Of a stretch of DNA of 64,000 nucleotides, positions 43,609 through 52,485 are shown piece by piece. The notes under the pieces are model-generated. The model was not told the DNA's origin, made no database searches, and saw only the letters and a program-made list of their open reading frames with translations. The position numbers and the translations under genes are program-made. The DNA is from Arenibacter certesii DSM 19833 (GTDB lineage: Bacteria; Bacteroidota; Bacteroidia; Flavobacteriales; Flavobacteriaceae): contig NZ_AUCB01000032.1 in assembly GCF_000429545.1 (NCBI RefSeq), forward strand, positions 1 to 64,000. Direction: 5' to 3'. The stretch's first letter is position 1, and every line of letters starts with the position of its first letter.

Positions 43609-44124
43609 GTGAAAATAGTATTGATAGGGTATATGGGTAGTGGAAAGACTACCATTGGGAAAATTATAGCTAAGGAATTGAAATGTAGTTTCTTAGATTT
43701 AGATGAGGTTTTGGAGAATGAACTGGGAACTTCCATTCCTGAGGTTTTTAAAACTAAAGGAGAAGTGTTTTTTAGGAAAAAAGAGCATCAATTTTTAAAT
43801 GAAATTGTATCGAAGGATGCTAGTTTTATTTTATCTACTGGGGGTGGAACACCATGTTATTCCGGAAATATGGATACTATGTTGAAGGAAGCAGACGCCG
43901 TTGTTTACCTAAAAGTTGCTATTGCTGGTTTGGTACAACGATTAATGCCGGAAAAAGAACACCGACCGCTCATTAAGAATATAGCTAATGAAGACTTGCC
44001 AGAATTTATTGGCAAGCATCTATTTGAGCGGAACAATTACTATTTAAAGGCAGACCATATAGTGAATTGTGACAATAAGGAGCCCCAGCGAATTGCAGAA
44101 GAGATTATTGCATTACTCGGATAG
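43609..44124 (+). CDS. aroK: shikimate kinase
   Basis: 171 residues from a GTG start. P-loop GYMGSGKTTIGKIIA; shikimate-binding SFLDLDEVLENE, with the Asp, and FRKKEHQFL; ILSTGGGTPCYSGN; lid region PEKEHRPLIK with the catalytic Arg. It phosphorylates shikimate for aromatic amino acid synthesis. Its 3' end overlaps the convergent phosphoribosyltransferase gene by 12 bp. Confidence 0.95.
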   Translation: MKIVLIGYMGSGKTTIGKIIAKELKCSFLDLDEVLENELGTSIPEVFKTKGEVFFRKKEHQFLNEIVSKDASFILSTGGGTPCYSGNMDTMLKEADAVVYLKVAIAGLVQRLMPEKEHRPLIKNIANEDLPEFIGKHLFERNNYYLKADHIVNCDNKEPQRIAEEIIALLG

Positions 44125-44613
44125 GTACACGCAATCATTATTGTTTTTAAACTCCACATTTATATGTTCCTGTAAAGAAGTAGATAGAGAAATTCCTTTA
44201 TAATCTGCCTTTACAGGATACTTCTTGTGGTTCCTATTCACCAATACCGCCGTTTTAAGCTGTTTTAAAGGAACTTTTAAAAAATGGTGTACTCCATAAA
44301 TTAGAGTGGTGCCAGAATTTAATACGTCGTCTACCAATACCACGGAGCAATCCGTGTATTCAGATTCTGGTATGCTGGTGCTAACCCCGCTTTCTAAGGG
44401 GTTCTTTTTATTCATGTGTACCGTGCACAAGATAATATTGGCATCGGTAATCTCTTGTAGTACAGTTTGAATCTTTTTTGCAAAACTCAACCCGCCACCT
44501 ACTATGCCTGCAATAATAATTTCCTCTTCATTTACATTGGCTTCATAGATCTGATAGGCCATACGCTTAACCTTATGCTGAATTTGCTCGTGAGATAATA
44601 TCTTATTGGACAT
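44113..44613 (-). CDS. phosphoribosyltransferase family protein
   Basis: 166 residues. The PRPP loop is VVLVDDVLNSGTTLIYGV, and an earlier IIAGIVGGGLSFAKKI fits the pyrophosphate-binding loop. The overall shape resembles PyrR-type or Xpt-like enzymes. A PyrR role (uracil PRTase/attenuation regulator) is possible, but no pyr genes are near. The gene overlaps aroK convergently and follows a methyltransferase gene by 8 bp. Confidence 0.87.
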   Translation of the reverse strand: MSNKILSHEQIQHKVKRMAYQIYEANVNEEEIIIAGIVGGGLSFAKKIQTVLQEITDANIILCTVHMNKKNPLESGVSTSIPESEYTDCSVVLVDDVLNSGTTLIYGVHHFLKVPLKQLKTAVLVNRNHKKYPVKADYKGISLSTSLQEHINVEFKNNNDCVYLSE

Positions 44614-44621
44614 AGTGGTTC

Positions 44622-45209
44622 TTATTTGGGTTCAAATATAAAAAACAGTTCTTTATCTTCCCTTGGTTTTATAGAATTGTAGGCTACTTCCAGCACCTTA
44701 AATTTAAAATGATCTTTAAAAAGCGCCTTGTACTCCTCAAGACTGCCTCCATATGGAGGTCCGTCTTTGGTTAAGGGAAACGTGAATAACAATCCCACCA
44801 ATTTACCGGTCGGTTTTAAGAGTTGTTTCATCTTATGCACATATTTAGGTCTAAAATTAGGGTCTAGAGCACAAAAAAAAGTCTGTTCTAAAATCAGGTC
44901 GAAACCTGTTAAATCCAAATCAAAAAAATCCCCTTCTATAAGTTGCTCTACGGGGTAATTCGGAAGTTGGACTCTAATGCGATCTAAGGGGGCTTTGGCT
45001 ATATCTACAACATATACGTTATCAAAGCCGTTTTCAACAAGGTAAATAAGCTCATAGGCATTGCCAGCTCCCGGAATTAGAATTTTAATGTCCTTATTGG
45101 GCAACTGATCTATATAAGTGGTTAGGGGAGGGGAAGCATACCCTATATCCCAGCCTGTGTCCCCACTCTGGTATCTATTTTCCCACAATTCCTTAGATTG
45201 TTTCATCAT
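44622..45209 (-). CDS. SAM-dependent methyltransferase, TPMT type
   Basis: 195 residues. WENRYQSGDTGWDIGYASPP near the N-terminus is the thiopurine methyltransferase-like opening. SAM motif I is IKILIPGAGNAYELIYL, and acidic DIAKAPLDRI and DFFDLDLTGFDLILEQTFFC follow. This family methylates thiols or halides. The substrate is unknown. It overlaps the S4-domain gene upstream by 17 bp. Confidence 0.9.
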   Translation of the reverse strand: MMKQSKELWENRYQSGDTGWDIGYASPPLTTYIDQLPNKDIKILIPGAGNAYELIYLVENGFDNVYVVDIAKAPLDRIRVQLPNYPVEQLIEGDFFDLDLTGFDLILEQTFFCALDPNFRPKYVHKMKQLLKPTGKLVGLLFTFPLTKDGPPYGGSLEEYKALFKDHFKFKVLEVAYNSIKPREDKELFFIFEPK

Positions 45210-45603
45210 CTTTATTTTTGGTTAACGGATCTTCTGTGCCTTCTTCTAAATATTCCGTGATGTCTCTTCTATCTTTTTTGGTAGGTCTGCCCATTCCTTT
45301 CTTTCTATAGTAATCCTTGGAATACTTTAGGAGTTCATTGTGTTCAAAAGCTTCCTTGGGAGTAGTGTCCTTTCTATAAATATCTACCAATTTGGCACCT
45401 ACCCTGTTTGGGGGGATATCTAAGACTGTGAATTGGTAATTGATCTGGTTTTTACGGACTACGACTTTGTCCATAGGGTATACCTCCCTAGAGGGTTTTA
45501 CAACTTGTTCGTTTATTCTAACATGGCTCTTTTTACATGCCTCGGTCGCTATATTCCGGGTCTTATAATAACGGATGCTCCATAGGTATTTGTCAATTCG
45601 CAT
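45193..45603 (-). CDS. S4 RNA-binding domain protein (Hsp15-like)
   Basis: 136 residues. N-terminal S4 domain MRIDKYLWSIRYYKTRNIA, then KKSHVRINEQVVKPSREV, as in heat-shock protein 15, which binds stalled 50S subunits carrying peptidyl-tRNA. The C-terminal tail is basic then acidic (KKGMGRPTKKDRRDITEYL). It is the first gene of a three-gene minus operon with the methyltransferase and phosphoribosyltransferase. Confidence 0.9.
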   Translation of the reverse strand: MRIDKYLWSIRYYKTRNIATEACKKSHVRINEQVVKPSREVYPMDKVVVRKNQINYQFTVLDIPPNRVGAKLVDIYRKDTTPKEAFEHNELLKYSKDYYRKKGMGRPTKKDRRDITEYLEEGTEDPLTKNKDDETI

Positions 45604-45682
45604 AAACTATTCAAATTCTTTGTTAAGGTCTCCTACAAAAATAGGGGAAAATTGTATCTTGCCGCCTTTAAATAAGAAATCA

Positions 45683-46429
45683 ATGATGATTAGGAGAATT
45701 CTATTGCCTGCTTTTATTTTTGTAGCTATTTGGTCCTGTAAGAAGGATGATAGTCCATCTGTAGAGGTGGTGCCCCCAAGATTGCTTAGCGAAGTAAGTG
45801 TGGAAAACGATGCGACTATAAAAGAATTTTTGGAAAACCACTTCTACAATTATGAGGAGTTTGCCAATCCGGGCCCGGATTTTAACTATAGGATCGTAAT
45901 TGATTCCATAGCGGGTGATAATGCAGATAAAACGCCGTTGAGCGAGCAGGTCCTTACTGAAGTGGTTAAAGTTTCTTCCACGGACTTAGGATTGCCATCA
46001 GAAGAAGTGGATGTTGAGCATACGCTATATTATTTAATTGCAAGAGAAGGGATTGGTAATCAGGCTACTGCTAAGGATTCTGTATATCTCAAGTACAAAG
46101 GGAGTAGATTGAACGGTACTGTTTTCGATAGCAGGTTTGGGAGTCCAACTTGGTTTGATCTACCAGGATCTATTTCAATGCAATCTGCTCCATCAGTTAC
46201 TGGATTTAGAGAGGGGGTAGCCAAATTTAAGGCTGGAGGAGAAATTACCGAGAACGGTGATGGAACCTTTGATGTTAAAGGTAGTGGTGTCGGCCTAATT
46301 ATTATGCCTTCTGGTTTGGCGTATTTTCAGAGCTCTTCAGTGGGAGAAGCGTATGCCCCACTGTTGTTTGAGATAAACCTTTTAGTTGCTAAAACAAAAG
46401 AAGACGAGGACGATAATATTGTGAAGTAA
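45683..46429 (+). CDS. FKBP-type peptidyl-prolyl isomerase lipoprotein
   Basis: 248 residues from ATG 45683. MMIRRILLPAFIFVAIWSCKK is a lipoprotein signal with the Cys at 19. The FKBP fold lies at about 150-240: KDSVYLKYKGSRLNGTVFD, TWFDLPGSISMQ, GFREGVAKFKAGGE and GSGVGLIIMPSGLAYF. It may fold exported proteins, as the gliding protein GldI does; assignment to GldI itself is not supported here. A longer in-frame start upstream overlaps the divergent S4 gene and lacks a signal peptide. Confidence 0.87.
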   Translation: MMIRRILLPAFIFVAIWSCKKDDSPSVEVVPPRLLSEVSVENDATIKEFLENHFYNYEEFANPGPDFNYRIVIDSIAGDNADKTPLSEQVLTEVVKVSSTDLGLPSEEVDVEHTLYYLIAREGIGNQATAKDSVYLKYKGSRLNGTVFDSRFGSPTWFDLPGSISMQSAPSVTGFREGVAKFKAGGEITENGDGTFDVKGSGVGLIIMPSGLAYFQSSSVGEAYAPLLFEINLLVAKTKEDEDDNIVK

Positions 46430-46463
46430 TTAGAATTGGGGATAACCCAAATTAAAATACACT

Positions 46464-46505
46464 AAAACCGACTTTTGAATGGATTCATTAATCGGTTTTT
46501 TTTAT
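46464..46505 (+). terminator. terminator after the FKBP lipoprotein gene
   Basis: AAAACCGA and TCGGTTTT arms with a 20-nt loop that folds further, followed by a T-run, 35 bp after the stop. Confidence 0.7.
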
Positions 46506-46544
46506 TCCTTTTAGTGATGTTTTTCTGGATTTTACCTTCCGTAG

Positions 46545-46910
46545 TCAACCTATATTAGGGGTGTATAACCTGATTAGAGTTGACCGGTTTTAGACATGAA
46601 TTTCAATTATAAAAAGAGCGATTCCGTATCTACTTAACACGTTTTAGGGTTCAACGGACACTGACTTTATTATTAATTATTTATGTTTTCCTAGTAAATT
46701 GGCTGTAATTAGGGTAATTCATTGTGCTATAATCCGCATTTTTAGTCGATTGACAATTCTCATCCCCTGGAGGAACTAATTTGCGAATGGTGTTTATTGC
46801 ACTACAAAAAAGGTTTCAAACTTTGGCTAAAGCCGTTTTTCTCATTGGCCATGAATCTATTCAATATCTTTTATTAGGTCTTGGGAAAGTTGACCGTATC
46901 TGGGAAGCAA
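46545..46910 (+). repeat. degenerate interspersed non-coding repeat, copy B1
   Basis: The plus strand aligns in order with the minus strand of 30255-29790: GACCGGTTTTAGACAT, CTATAATCC, CAATTCTCATCC, AATGGTGTT, TTTGGCTAAAGCCG and CTATTCAAT followed by AAAGTTGAC. It lacks the CCCCGTGA hairpin that copy A carries between these last blocks. The 62-codon ORF inside it has no counterpart in copy A, where the frame breaks. I read it as non-coding. Confidence 0.6.
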
Positions 46911-47239
46911 GATTAATGCCTAGTATGAGTTCGCTAGCCAGGTTAAGGTTATTGATAATAAGTCTTTAAAGGGAATCTTTAACTTAGTAATTTGCAAAGT
47001 TTCATTATTTAGAGAATACCGACATTTTTGTGTAAACATAAAGTCTCCCTACTCACTACTTTGTACTATGTACTAACGAAAGCTCCGCTGTAGCTTTCTA
47101 TCTCTCCCACTGGCACTTTCAGGCAAACCACCTCCCTTAAACAGTGCTGGAGTATACCTGTCGTAGGTTGACGAAGCCGAAGCATAAGGGAATAGCTTTT
47201 ACTTTTTTTATGTAGCATATTTTTACGTGTAAAATCGCT
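46911..47239. other. non-coding stretch between repeat parts
   Basis: No credible ORF. It contains a CTCACTACT-TGTACT block at 47051-47073 that recurs at 47357-47377, and a TAGGTTGAC block at 47164-47172 shared with copy A. Confidence 0.4.
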
Positions 47240-47385
47240 TAACTTCCCCGATTAGAGTAGACCGATTATTGAATTCTATATTTCACTTATAACAGTGCTA
47301 ACTGTATTTGGATCACTGTTCACCGATTACTATCCACTGAAACCCTCTCAATATTCACTACTCACTACTCTGTACTTAATACTAT
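47240..47385 (+). repeat. interspersed repeat, partial copy B2
   Basis: Matches the outer parts of copy A (read on minus): AACTTCCC, ATTAGAGTAGACCG, CTGTTCACC, TACTAT, CACTGAA and the terminal ATTCACTACTCACTACT block. The 3' end abuts a terminator of the outer-membrane protein gene. Confidence 0.5.
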
Positions 47386-47387
47386 AA

Positions 47388-47426
47388 TAAAAAAACCGTC
47401 CATCAATTTTATTTGATGGACGGTCA
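47388..47426 (-). terminator. terminator of the outer-membrane protein gene
   Basis: ACCGTCCATCAA, a 6-nt loop, TTGATGGACGGT: a perfect 12-bp stem with a T-run on minus, 50 bp after the stop codon. Confidence 0.88.
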
Positions 47427-47473
47427 TAAAGCTTTTTTCGTAAGGATACACCTCTTATATCCACTGAATGCCT

Positions 47474-48055
47474 TTACAGGCTAATTGCCAAACTTAGAAT
47501 CAATTGATCTGGTCTTGTGTCTATTCGGTCACCAGATAAAACTCCGTCTACAATATCCACCTCATTTTTACTGAATCCTCTTTCGTAACGAAGATCTATT
47601 CCTAAATTACCGAAGGAGATACCTGCTCCTATGTTTAAGCCCACAGAAAACTCGTTTTTTACATCTCCAAATTCAACATCTTTAAAGTCGGTATCCAAAA
47701 TGTATTGTAAAGCCGGACCTGCAAATACTTGAAGTGGTCCTACAACGTTAATTCCAACCAGTAATGGAGCGTCTAATTTACTCATATCAAAGTTGTCATT
47801 GTTGTACTCAGATTTCATCTTGGTGTACACCAATTCTGGTCGAAAATAAATCTTGTCTCCAAATTTTCCAAAAACACCTAAGTGGTAGCCTACGTTACTT
47901 TTGGGGCTCTCATAGGCGTTCTCTGCCGATTCAAAATAATTACCATTGGCACCATAATTAAGTCCGCCTTTAATTCCGAAACCGGAACCTTTTTGTGCAA
48001 ATGCAGTGATGCTTACCAAAGCAAAGACTGCCATTAAAATTCTCTTTTTCATCAT
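47474..48055 (-). CDS. PorT-like outer-membrane beta-barrel protein
   Basis: 193 residues from ATG 48055. Signal peptide MMKKRILMAVFALVSITAFAQ. The mature part alternates hydrophobic and polar residues as in an eight-stranded barrel, opening with SGFGIKGGLNYGANG and closing with DRIDTRPDQLILSLAISL. Such small barrels (PorT/OmpA-like fold) are common in Bacteroidota and mostly without a known role. Strongly terminated and monocistronic. Confidence 0.87.
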   Translation of the reverse strand: MMKKRILMAVFALVSITAFAQKGSGFGIKGGLNYGANGNYFESAENAYESPKSNVGYHLGVFGKFGDKIYFRPELVYTKMKSEYNNDNFDMSKLDAPLLVGINVVGPLQVFAGPALQYILDTDFKDVEFGDVKNEFSVGLNIGAGISFGNLGIDLRYERGFSKNEVDIVDGVLSGDRIDTRPDQLILSLAISL

Positions 48056-48157
48056 TACGTGTTCTTTAAAATTAAAAACATTGTACAATTATAAGTACAA
48101 TTTTTATTATGTATTGTCTTAAAAGAAAATATACTTGACACAAAAACTTACTTCTAT

Positions 48158-48212
48158 TAAAAATGCCCCGCGATAGATCTTTTGTTGAAAGCATCCAATT
48201 TGGGGCATTTTA
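48158..48212 (-). terminator. terminator-like inverted repeat after the split transketolase
   Basis: AAAATGCCCC and GGGGCATTTT form a perfect 10-bp stem around a 32-nt loop, 56 bp past the transketolase C-subunit stop. The long loop is unusual for an intrinsic terminator. Confidence 0.5.
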
Positions 48213-48266
48213 AGTTATAATAGGTATCTTAAATCAAGTGTTATCGTCTGCTTTTGAGCATTGGAT

Positions 48267-49220
48267 TTACTTTCTTTTCAACACCTTTAAAACGGCTTTT
48301 TCTATAGCCTGGTTATCCAAGCCATATTTTGCCATTAATTGTTCTGGGGTGCCACTTTCACCAAATGTATCTTTGGTTCCAACAAATTCTTGTGGTGTAG
48401 GTAGCGTGGTAGAAAGGTATCCGGCTACGGTTTCCCCTAAACCACCCATATAGTTGTGCTCTTCCGCACTAACGATACAGCCGGTTTTTTTAACAGACTT
48501 TAATATTGCTTCCCCATCAAAAGGTTTAATGGTGTGTATGTTAATTACTTCTGCAGAAATGCCTTGTTTCTCCAAGCTTTCTGCAGCAATTAATGCTTCC
48601 CATACCAAATGGCCAGTTGCTACTATTGTTACATCGGTACCTTCACTTAACATAAGAGCCTTTCCAATTTCAAACTTCTGGTCTACGGGAGTAAAATTAG
48701 CTACTTTTGGTCGGCCAAATCTCAGGTAAACTGGACCTTCGTGTTCTGCAATGGCAATAGTGGCTGCTTTGGTCTGATTATAATCACAAGGATTGATTAC
48801 AGTCATCCCTGGTAACATTTTCATCATCCCTATATCTTCCAGTATCTGGTGCGTAGCACCATCTTCCCCAAGGGTAACCCCAGCATGAGAAGCACAAATC
48901 TTTACGTTTTTATTAGAATAGGCAATGGATTGTCGAATTTGATCGTATACCCGTCCTGTAGAGAAATTAGCGAAAGTTCCCGTAAAAGGAATTTTTCCAC
49001 CTATAGTAAGTCCAGCTGCAATTCCCATCATATTGGCCTCGGCAATTCCGATCTGAAAAAATCGTTCCGGATTTTCCTCAATAAACTTTTCCATTTTCAA
49101 TGAACCTACCAAGTCAGCACAAAGGGCCACCACATTAGGGTTACTTCTACCTAGTTCTGCCAGTCCGGCGCCAAATCCACTTCTTGTATCGTTCTTACCT
49201 TGATCTATATATTTTTTCAT
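48267..49220 (-). CDS. transketolase, C-terminal subunit
   Basis: 317 residues carrying the pyrimidine-binding and C-terminal domains of transketolase: DLVGSLKMEKFIEENPERF, IGIAEANMMGIAAGL with the catalytic Glu, and GPVYLRFGRPKVAN. It acts with the N-terminal subunit encoded upstream (37 bp apart) in the non-oxidative pentose phosphate pathway. Split transketolases are known in Bacteroidota and archaea, so this is not a broken gene. Confidence 0.93.
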   Translation of the reverse strand: MKKYIDQGKNDTRSGFGAGLAELGRSNPNVVALCADLVGSLKMEKFIEENPERFFQIGIAEANMMGIAAGLTIGGKIPFTGTFANFSTGRVYDQIRQSIAYSNKNVKICASHAGVTLGEDGATHQILEDIGMMKMLPGMTVINPCDYNQTKAATIAIAEHEGPVYLRFGRPKVANFTPVDQKFEIGKALMLSEGTDVTIVATGHLVWEALIAAESLEKQGISAEVINIHTIKPFDGEAILKSVKKTGCIVSAEEHNYMGGLGETVAGYLSTTLPTPQEFVGTKDTFGESGTPEQLMAKYGLDNQAIEKAVLKVLKRK

Positions 49221-49257
49221 CTTGTATTTTCTTAATCGTTATTTGGAAATGATTGGA

Positions 49258-50103
49258 TTAATAATCTCCGATGGTTTCTGGGTTCTGCGACAGGGCATTC
49301 TCCAATTGCTCATCGTTAGGTGCTTTTCCATGCCATGCGTGGGTATACATCATAAAATCTACCCCATTCCCCATCACAGTGTGTAGTAGCACGCAGACAG
49401 GTTTTCCTTTGCCAGTTCTGCTTTTGGCCTCTTTCATTCCTTTTATAACGGCTTCAATATTGTTGCCTTCTTCAATGTCTACTACATCCCATCCAAATGC
49501 TTCAAATTTCTCTTTTAGGTTGCCTAAAGGTAACACATCCTCGGTAGCCCCATCTATCTGCTGTCCATTGTAGTCAATGGTAGAGATAAGGTTATCCACT
49601 TTATTCCCAGCGGCATACATAATGGCCTCCCAGTTTTGACCCTCCTGTAATTCTCCATCACCGTGAAGGGTATAGACCAATTTGGAATCTTTATTTAATT
49701 TTTTGGCCTGTGCTGCACCTAATGCTACGGACATGCCCTGGCCTAAGGAACCGGAAGCGATACGTACACCTGGTAGTCCCTCATGAGTAGTTGGGTGTCC
49801 CTGTAAGCGGGAGTCAATCAATCTAAAAGTATTTAATTCCTCTATAGGAAAATATCCTTTTCTTGCCAAAACACTATAGAAAACCGGGGAGATATGGCCG
49901 TTGGATAAAAAGAATAGGTCTTCGTCCTTTCCATCCATATCAAAACCTTCCTTAAGTTCCATTAATTCATTATATAGCGCTACCATAAATTCGGTGCAAC
50001 CTAATGATCCTCCTGGATGTCCGGAGTTAACTTTGTGAACCATTCTTAATATGTCTCTGCGCACCTGAACGGTCAAATCTTGTAATTCTTGAAGTTTTGG
50101 CAT
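49258..50103 (-). CDS. transketolase, N-terminal subunit
   Basis: 281 residues from ATG 50103. Thiamine-diphosphate-binding GDGELQEGQNWEAIMYAAG with the downstream NLISTIDYNGQQIDG, and substrate His in NSGHPGGSLG and AWHGKAPNDEQ. It pairs with the C-terminal subunit to form one active enzyme. An 18-codon upstream extension with no family similarity is rejected. Confidence 0.94.
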   Translation of the reverse strand: MPKLQELQDLTVQVRRDILRMVHKVNSGHPGGSLGCTEFMVALYNELMELKEGFDMDGKDEDLFFLSNGHISPVFYSVLARKGYFPIEELNTFRLIDSRLQGHPTTHEGLPGVRIASGSLGQGMSVALGAAQAKKLNKDSKLVYTLHGDGELQEGQNWEAIMYAAGNKVDNLISTIDYNGQQIDGATEDVLPLGNLKEKFEAFGWDVVDIEEGNNIEAVIKGMKEAKSRTGKGKPVCVLLHTVMGNGVDFMMYTHAWHGKAPNDEQLENALSQNPETIGDY

Positions 50104-50242
50104 TTTATCTAATTTTTTAAACTTCCCAAAAGTAATGGCTATCTTTTGTGAAAACAAGCAGGAGTTATATTATTTTATCAACTTTGCCTATTAAAACCCC
50201 AACTTTATTTTTTTGTTGGGAACTTAATGACAAGGAGTTGAC

Positions 50243-50250
50243 TATATTTG
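50243..50250 (+). promoter_or_regulatory. -7 promoter element for tgt
   Basis: TATATTTG, an exact TAnnTTTG match, 21 bp before the TTG start of tgt. The nearest TTG upstream is 24 bp away, just outside the usual spacing. Confidence 0.5.
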
Positions 50251-50271
50251 CGCCTTTAAATCATATTTTTT

Positions 50272-51402
50272 TTGAAATTCACTTTACAACATTCAGACAG
50301 TAGAACCAAAGCGAGGGCCGCAGAACTTATCACGGACCACGGAAAAATAGAAACACCCATTTTTATGCCGGTAGGTACTGTGGCATCAGTAAAAGGGGTT
50401 CATCAAAAAGAACTTAGGGAAGAGGTAAATCCAGATATTATTCTGGGGAATACTTACCATCTATACCTAAGACCAAAAACCGATATTTTAAAAAAAGCAG
50501 GCGGACTCCATAAATTTATGGGCTGGGACCGAAACATCTTAACGGATAGCGGCGGATTTCAAGTGTATTCATTATCTGGGAGTAGAAAAATTAAGGAAGA
50601 AGGGGTGAAATTTAAATCGCATATAGATGGATCTTATCACGTATTTACTCCAGAAAATGTAATGGAAATCCAAAGGGTAATTGGCGGCGATATTATTATG
50701 GCTTTTGATGAGTGTACTCCCTATCCTTGTGATTATAATTATGCCAAAAGATCCATGCAAAGAACCCATAGGTGGTTGGACCGTTGTATAAATCATTTGG
50801 AGAAAACGCCTTTTACCTACGATTATGCACAAACCTTCTTTCCTATTGTGCAAGGCTCCACATATAAAGACCTTAGGAGGCAGTCTGCGGAGTATATTGC
50901 CGGAGTAGGTGCTGAAGGTAATGCCATAGGTGGACTCTCGGTAGGGGAGCCCGCAGAGGAAATGTACGCGATGACTGAAGTGGTATGTGATATCTTACCA
51001 GAGGATAAGCCTAGATACCTAATGGGAGTAGGAACACCTATAAATATTTTGGAAAACATTGCGCTAGGTATAGATATGTTCGATTGTGTAATGCCAACTA
51101 GAAATGCAAGGAACGGAATGCTATTTACCGCTCATGGTACCATTAATATTAAAAATAGAAAGTGGGAAGATGATTTTTCTCCCTTGGACGAAATGGGGAC
51201 CACTTTTGTAGATAGGGAATATTCCAAAGCTTATCTAAGACATCTTTTTGCTGCCAACGAATATTTGGGGAAGCAAATTGCTACCATTCATAATCTTGGT
51301 TTCTATATGTGGCTGGTGAGAGAAGCAAGAAAGCATATATTAGCAGGAGATTTTTACGAGTGGAAAACCATGATGGTAAAACAAATGGATAAAAGATTAT
51401 AG
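50272..51402 (+). CDS. tgt: tRNA-guanine transglycosylase, zinc-ligand-poor form
   Basis: 376 residues from a TTG start. Catalytic region TDSGGFQVYSLSG with Asp92, VGAEGNAIGGLSVGEP, and VMPTRNARNGMLFTAHG. It inserts the queuine precursor preQ1 into tRNA anticodons. The usual CxCxxC zinc ligands before YSKAYLRHLF are missing: PLDEMGTTFVDREYSKAYL stands where PLDxxCxCYTCRxYSRAYL is usual. The later His in ATIHNLGF is kept. Zinc-free TGTs seem normal for Bacteroidota, which I state from memory. The stop directly abuts the GTG of the next gene. Confidence 0.93.
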   Translation: MKFTLQHSDSRTKARAAELITDHGKIETPIFMPVGTVASVKGVHQKELREEVNPDIILGNTYHLYLRPKTDILKKAGGLHKFMGWDRNILTDSGGFQVYSLSGSRKIKEEGVKFKSHIDGSYHVFTPENVMEIQRVIGGDIIMAFDECTPYPCDYNYAKRSMQRTHRWLDRCINHLEKTPFTYDYAQTFFPIVQGSTYKDLRRQSAEYIAGVGAEGNAIGGLSVGEPAEEMYAMTEVVCDILPEDKPRYLMGVGTPINILENIALGIDMFDCVMPTRNARNGMLFTAHGTINIKNRKWEDDFSPLDEMGTTFVDREYSKAYLRHLFAANEYLGKQIATIHNLGFYMWLVREARKHILAGDFYEWKTMMVKQMDKRL

Positions 51403-52485
51403 GTGCTTACTATAATAGACAAATACATATTAAAACGCTATCTGGCAACCTTTTTTGTGATGTTGATGCTATTTGTGCCTATAGGCATTATGGCGAATTT
51501 GGCAGAACAAATTGGAAAAATGATAGACAATGAAGTTCCACTAGCGGAAATTGTCCTATATTACTGGAACTTTACCCTGGTTATTGGAAATTTGTTGTTT
51601 CCCATATTTCTTTTTCTATCGGTTATTTTCTTTACTTCTAAGCTGGCCAATAATACAGAAATAGTCGCCATTTTAAGCTCGGGTGTTTCTTATGGTCGCT
51701 TTTTAAGACCCTATATGATTGGGGCTACGATAATTGCGGTAATTATGTTTTTAATGAATATGTTTATTGTTCCACCAGCAAGTGTAGGGTACAATGAATT
51801 TAAGTTCAAGTATCTAAAGAAAGGGAAACAGGACAGGGTCACAACAAATATCTTCAATCAATTAAATGAAACCGACTATATCTATGTAAGCCGTTTTGAT
51901 CCAGCCAGACAAATAGGTTATAATTTTTCCATGGAGCGCTTTAACGAGGATAATACGCTCAATTTTAAAATGGCTGCAGCAAATATTAGATGGGTAGAGA
52001 GTGATAGTGTCTATAGGCTTACCTCTTATTCTAAAAGAAAGCTAGTAAATGGAACTGAAGTTATAGAGACCAAAAAAAGGTTGGATACCATATTTAATTT
52101 TAAAATAGACGATCTTACCCCTGTATCTTACATTGCAGAAACCAAAAATATGTTTGAACTCAATAAATTTATTGAGGATCAGAAAAGAAAAGGAGCTTCT
52201 AATATTAATAGTTATGTATTGGTTAAATATAAACGCTGGTCATTACCTATTGCGGCCTTTATTCTTACAATCATTGCAGTAGCAGTTTCTTCTGTAAAAA
52301 GACGGGGAGGCATGGGAGTTAACCTCGCCTTTGGAATCGGGGTGGCCTTTATTTATATCTTTTTTGATAAGGTTTTTGGAACCCTGGCGGAACAGTCGGG
52401 CTTTTCTCCCTTATTGGCGGTCGTTATCCCCAATGTTCTGTTTGGTATTATTGGTTTTTACCTGATGAAAAATGCTAAGCGCTAA
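51403..52485 (+). CDS. LptF/LptG family permease
   Basis: 360 residues from GTG at 51403, immediately after the tgt stop. Three N-terminal membrane helices (about 12-32, 57-80, 100-120), a periplasmic beta-jellyroll-like region (about 125-270) and three C-terminal helices (about 277-355). Part of the ABC complex that extracts LPS from the inner membrane. In this phylum one such gene often stands apart from its partner and the ATPase LptB, neither of which is in this window. Confidence 0.9.
   Translation: MLTIIDKYILKRYLATFFVMLMLFVPIGIMANLAEQIGKMIDNEVPLAEIVLYYWNFTLVIGNLLFPIFLFLSVIFFTSKLANNTEIVAILSSGVSYGRFLRPYMIGATIIAVIMFLMNMFIVPPASVGYNEFKFKYLKKGKQDRVTTNIFNQLNETDYIYVSRFDPARQIGYNFSMERFNEDNTLNFKMAAANIRWVESDSVYRLTSYSKRKLVNGTEVIETKKRLDTIFNFKIDDLTPVSYIAETKNMFELNKFIEDQKRKGASNINSYVLVKYKRWSLPIAAFILTIIAVAVSSVKRRGGMGVNLAFGIGVAFIYIFFDKVFGTLAEQSGFSPLLAVVIPNVLFGIIGFYLMKNAKR

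Noticed and set aside
46781-46969. 62-codon ORF in the intergenic region after the FKBP gene
   Set aside because: It lies within the non-coding repeat; the equivalent frame in copy A is broken by a stop after GGCTTTAG-type sequence, and the protein has no recognisable composition or start context.
48267-50103. Transketolase in two pieces as a frameshifted pseudogene
   Set aside because: Each part has its own start, stop and 37-bp spacer, and split transketolase subunits are an established arrangement.
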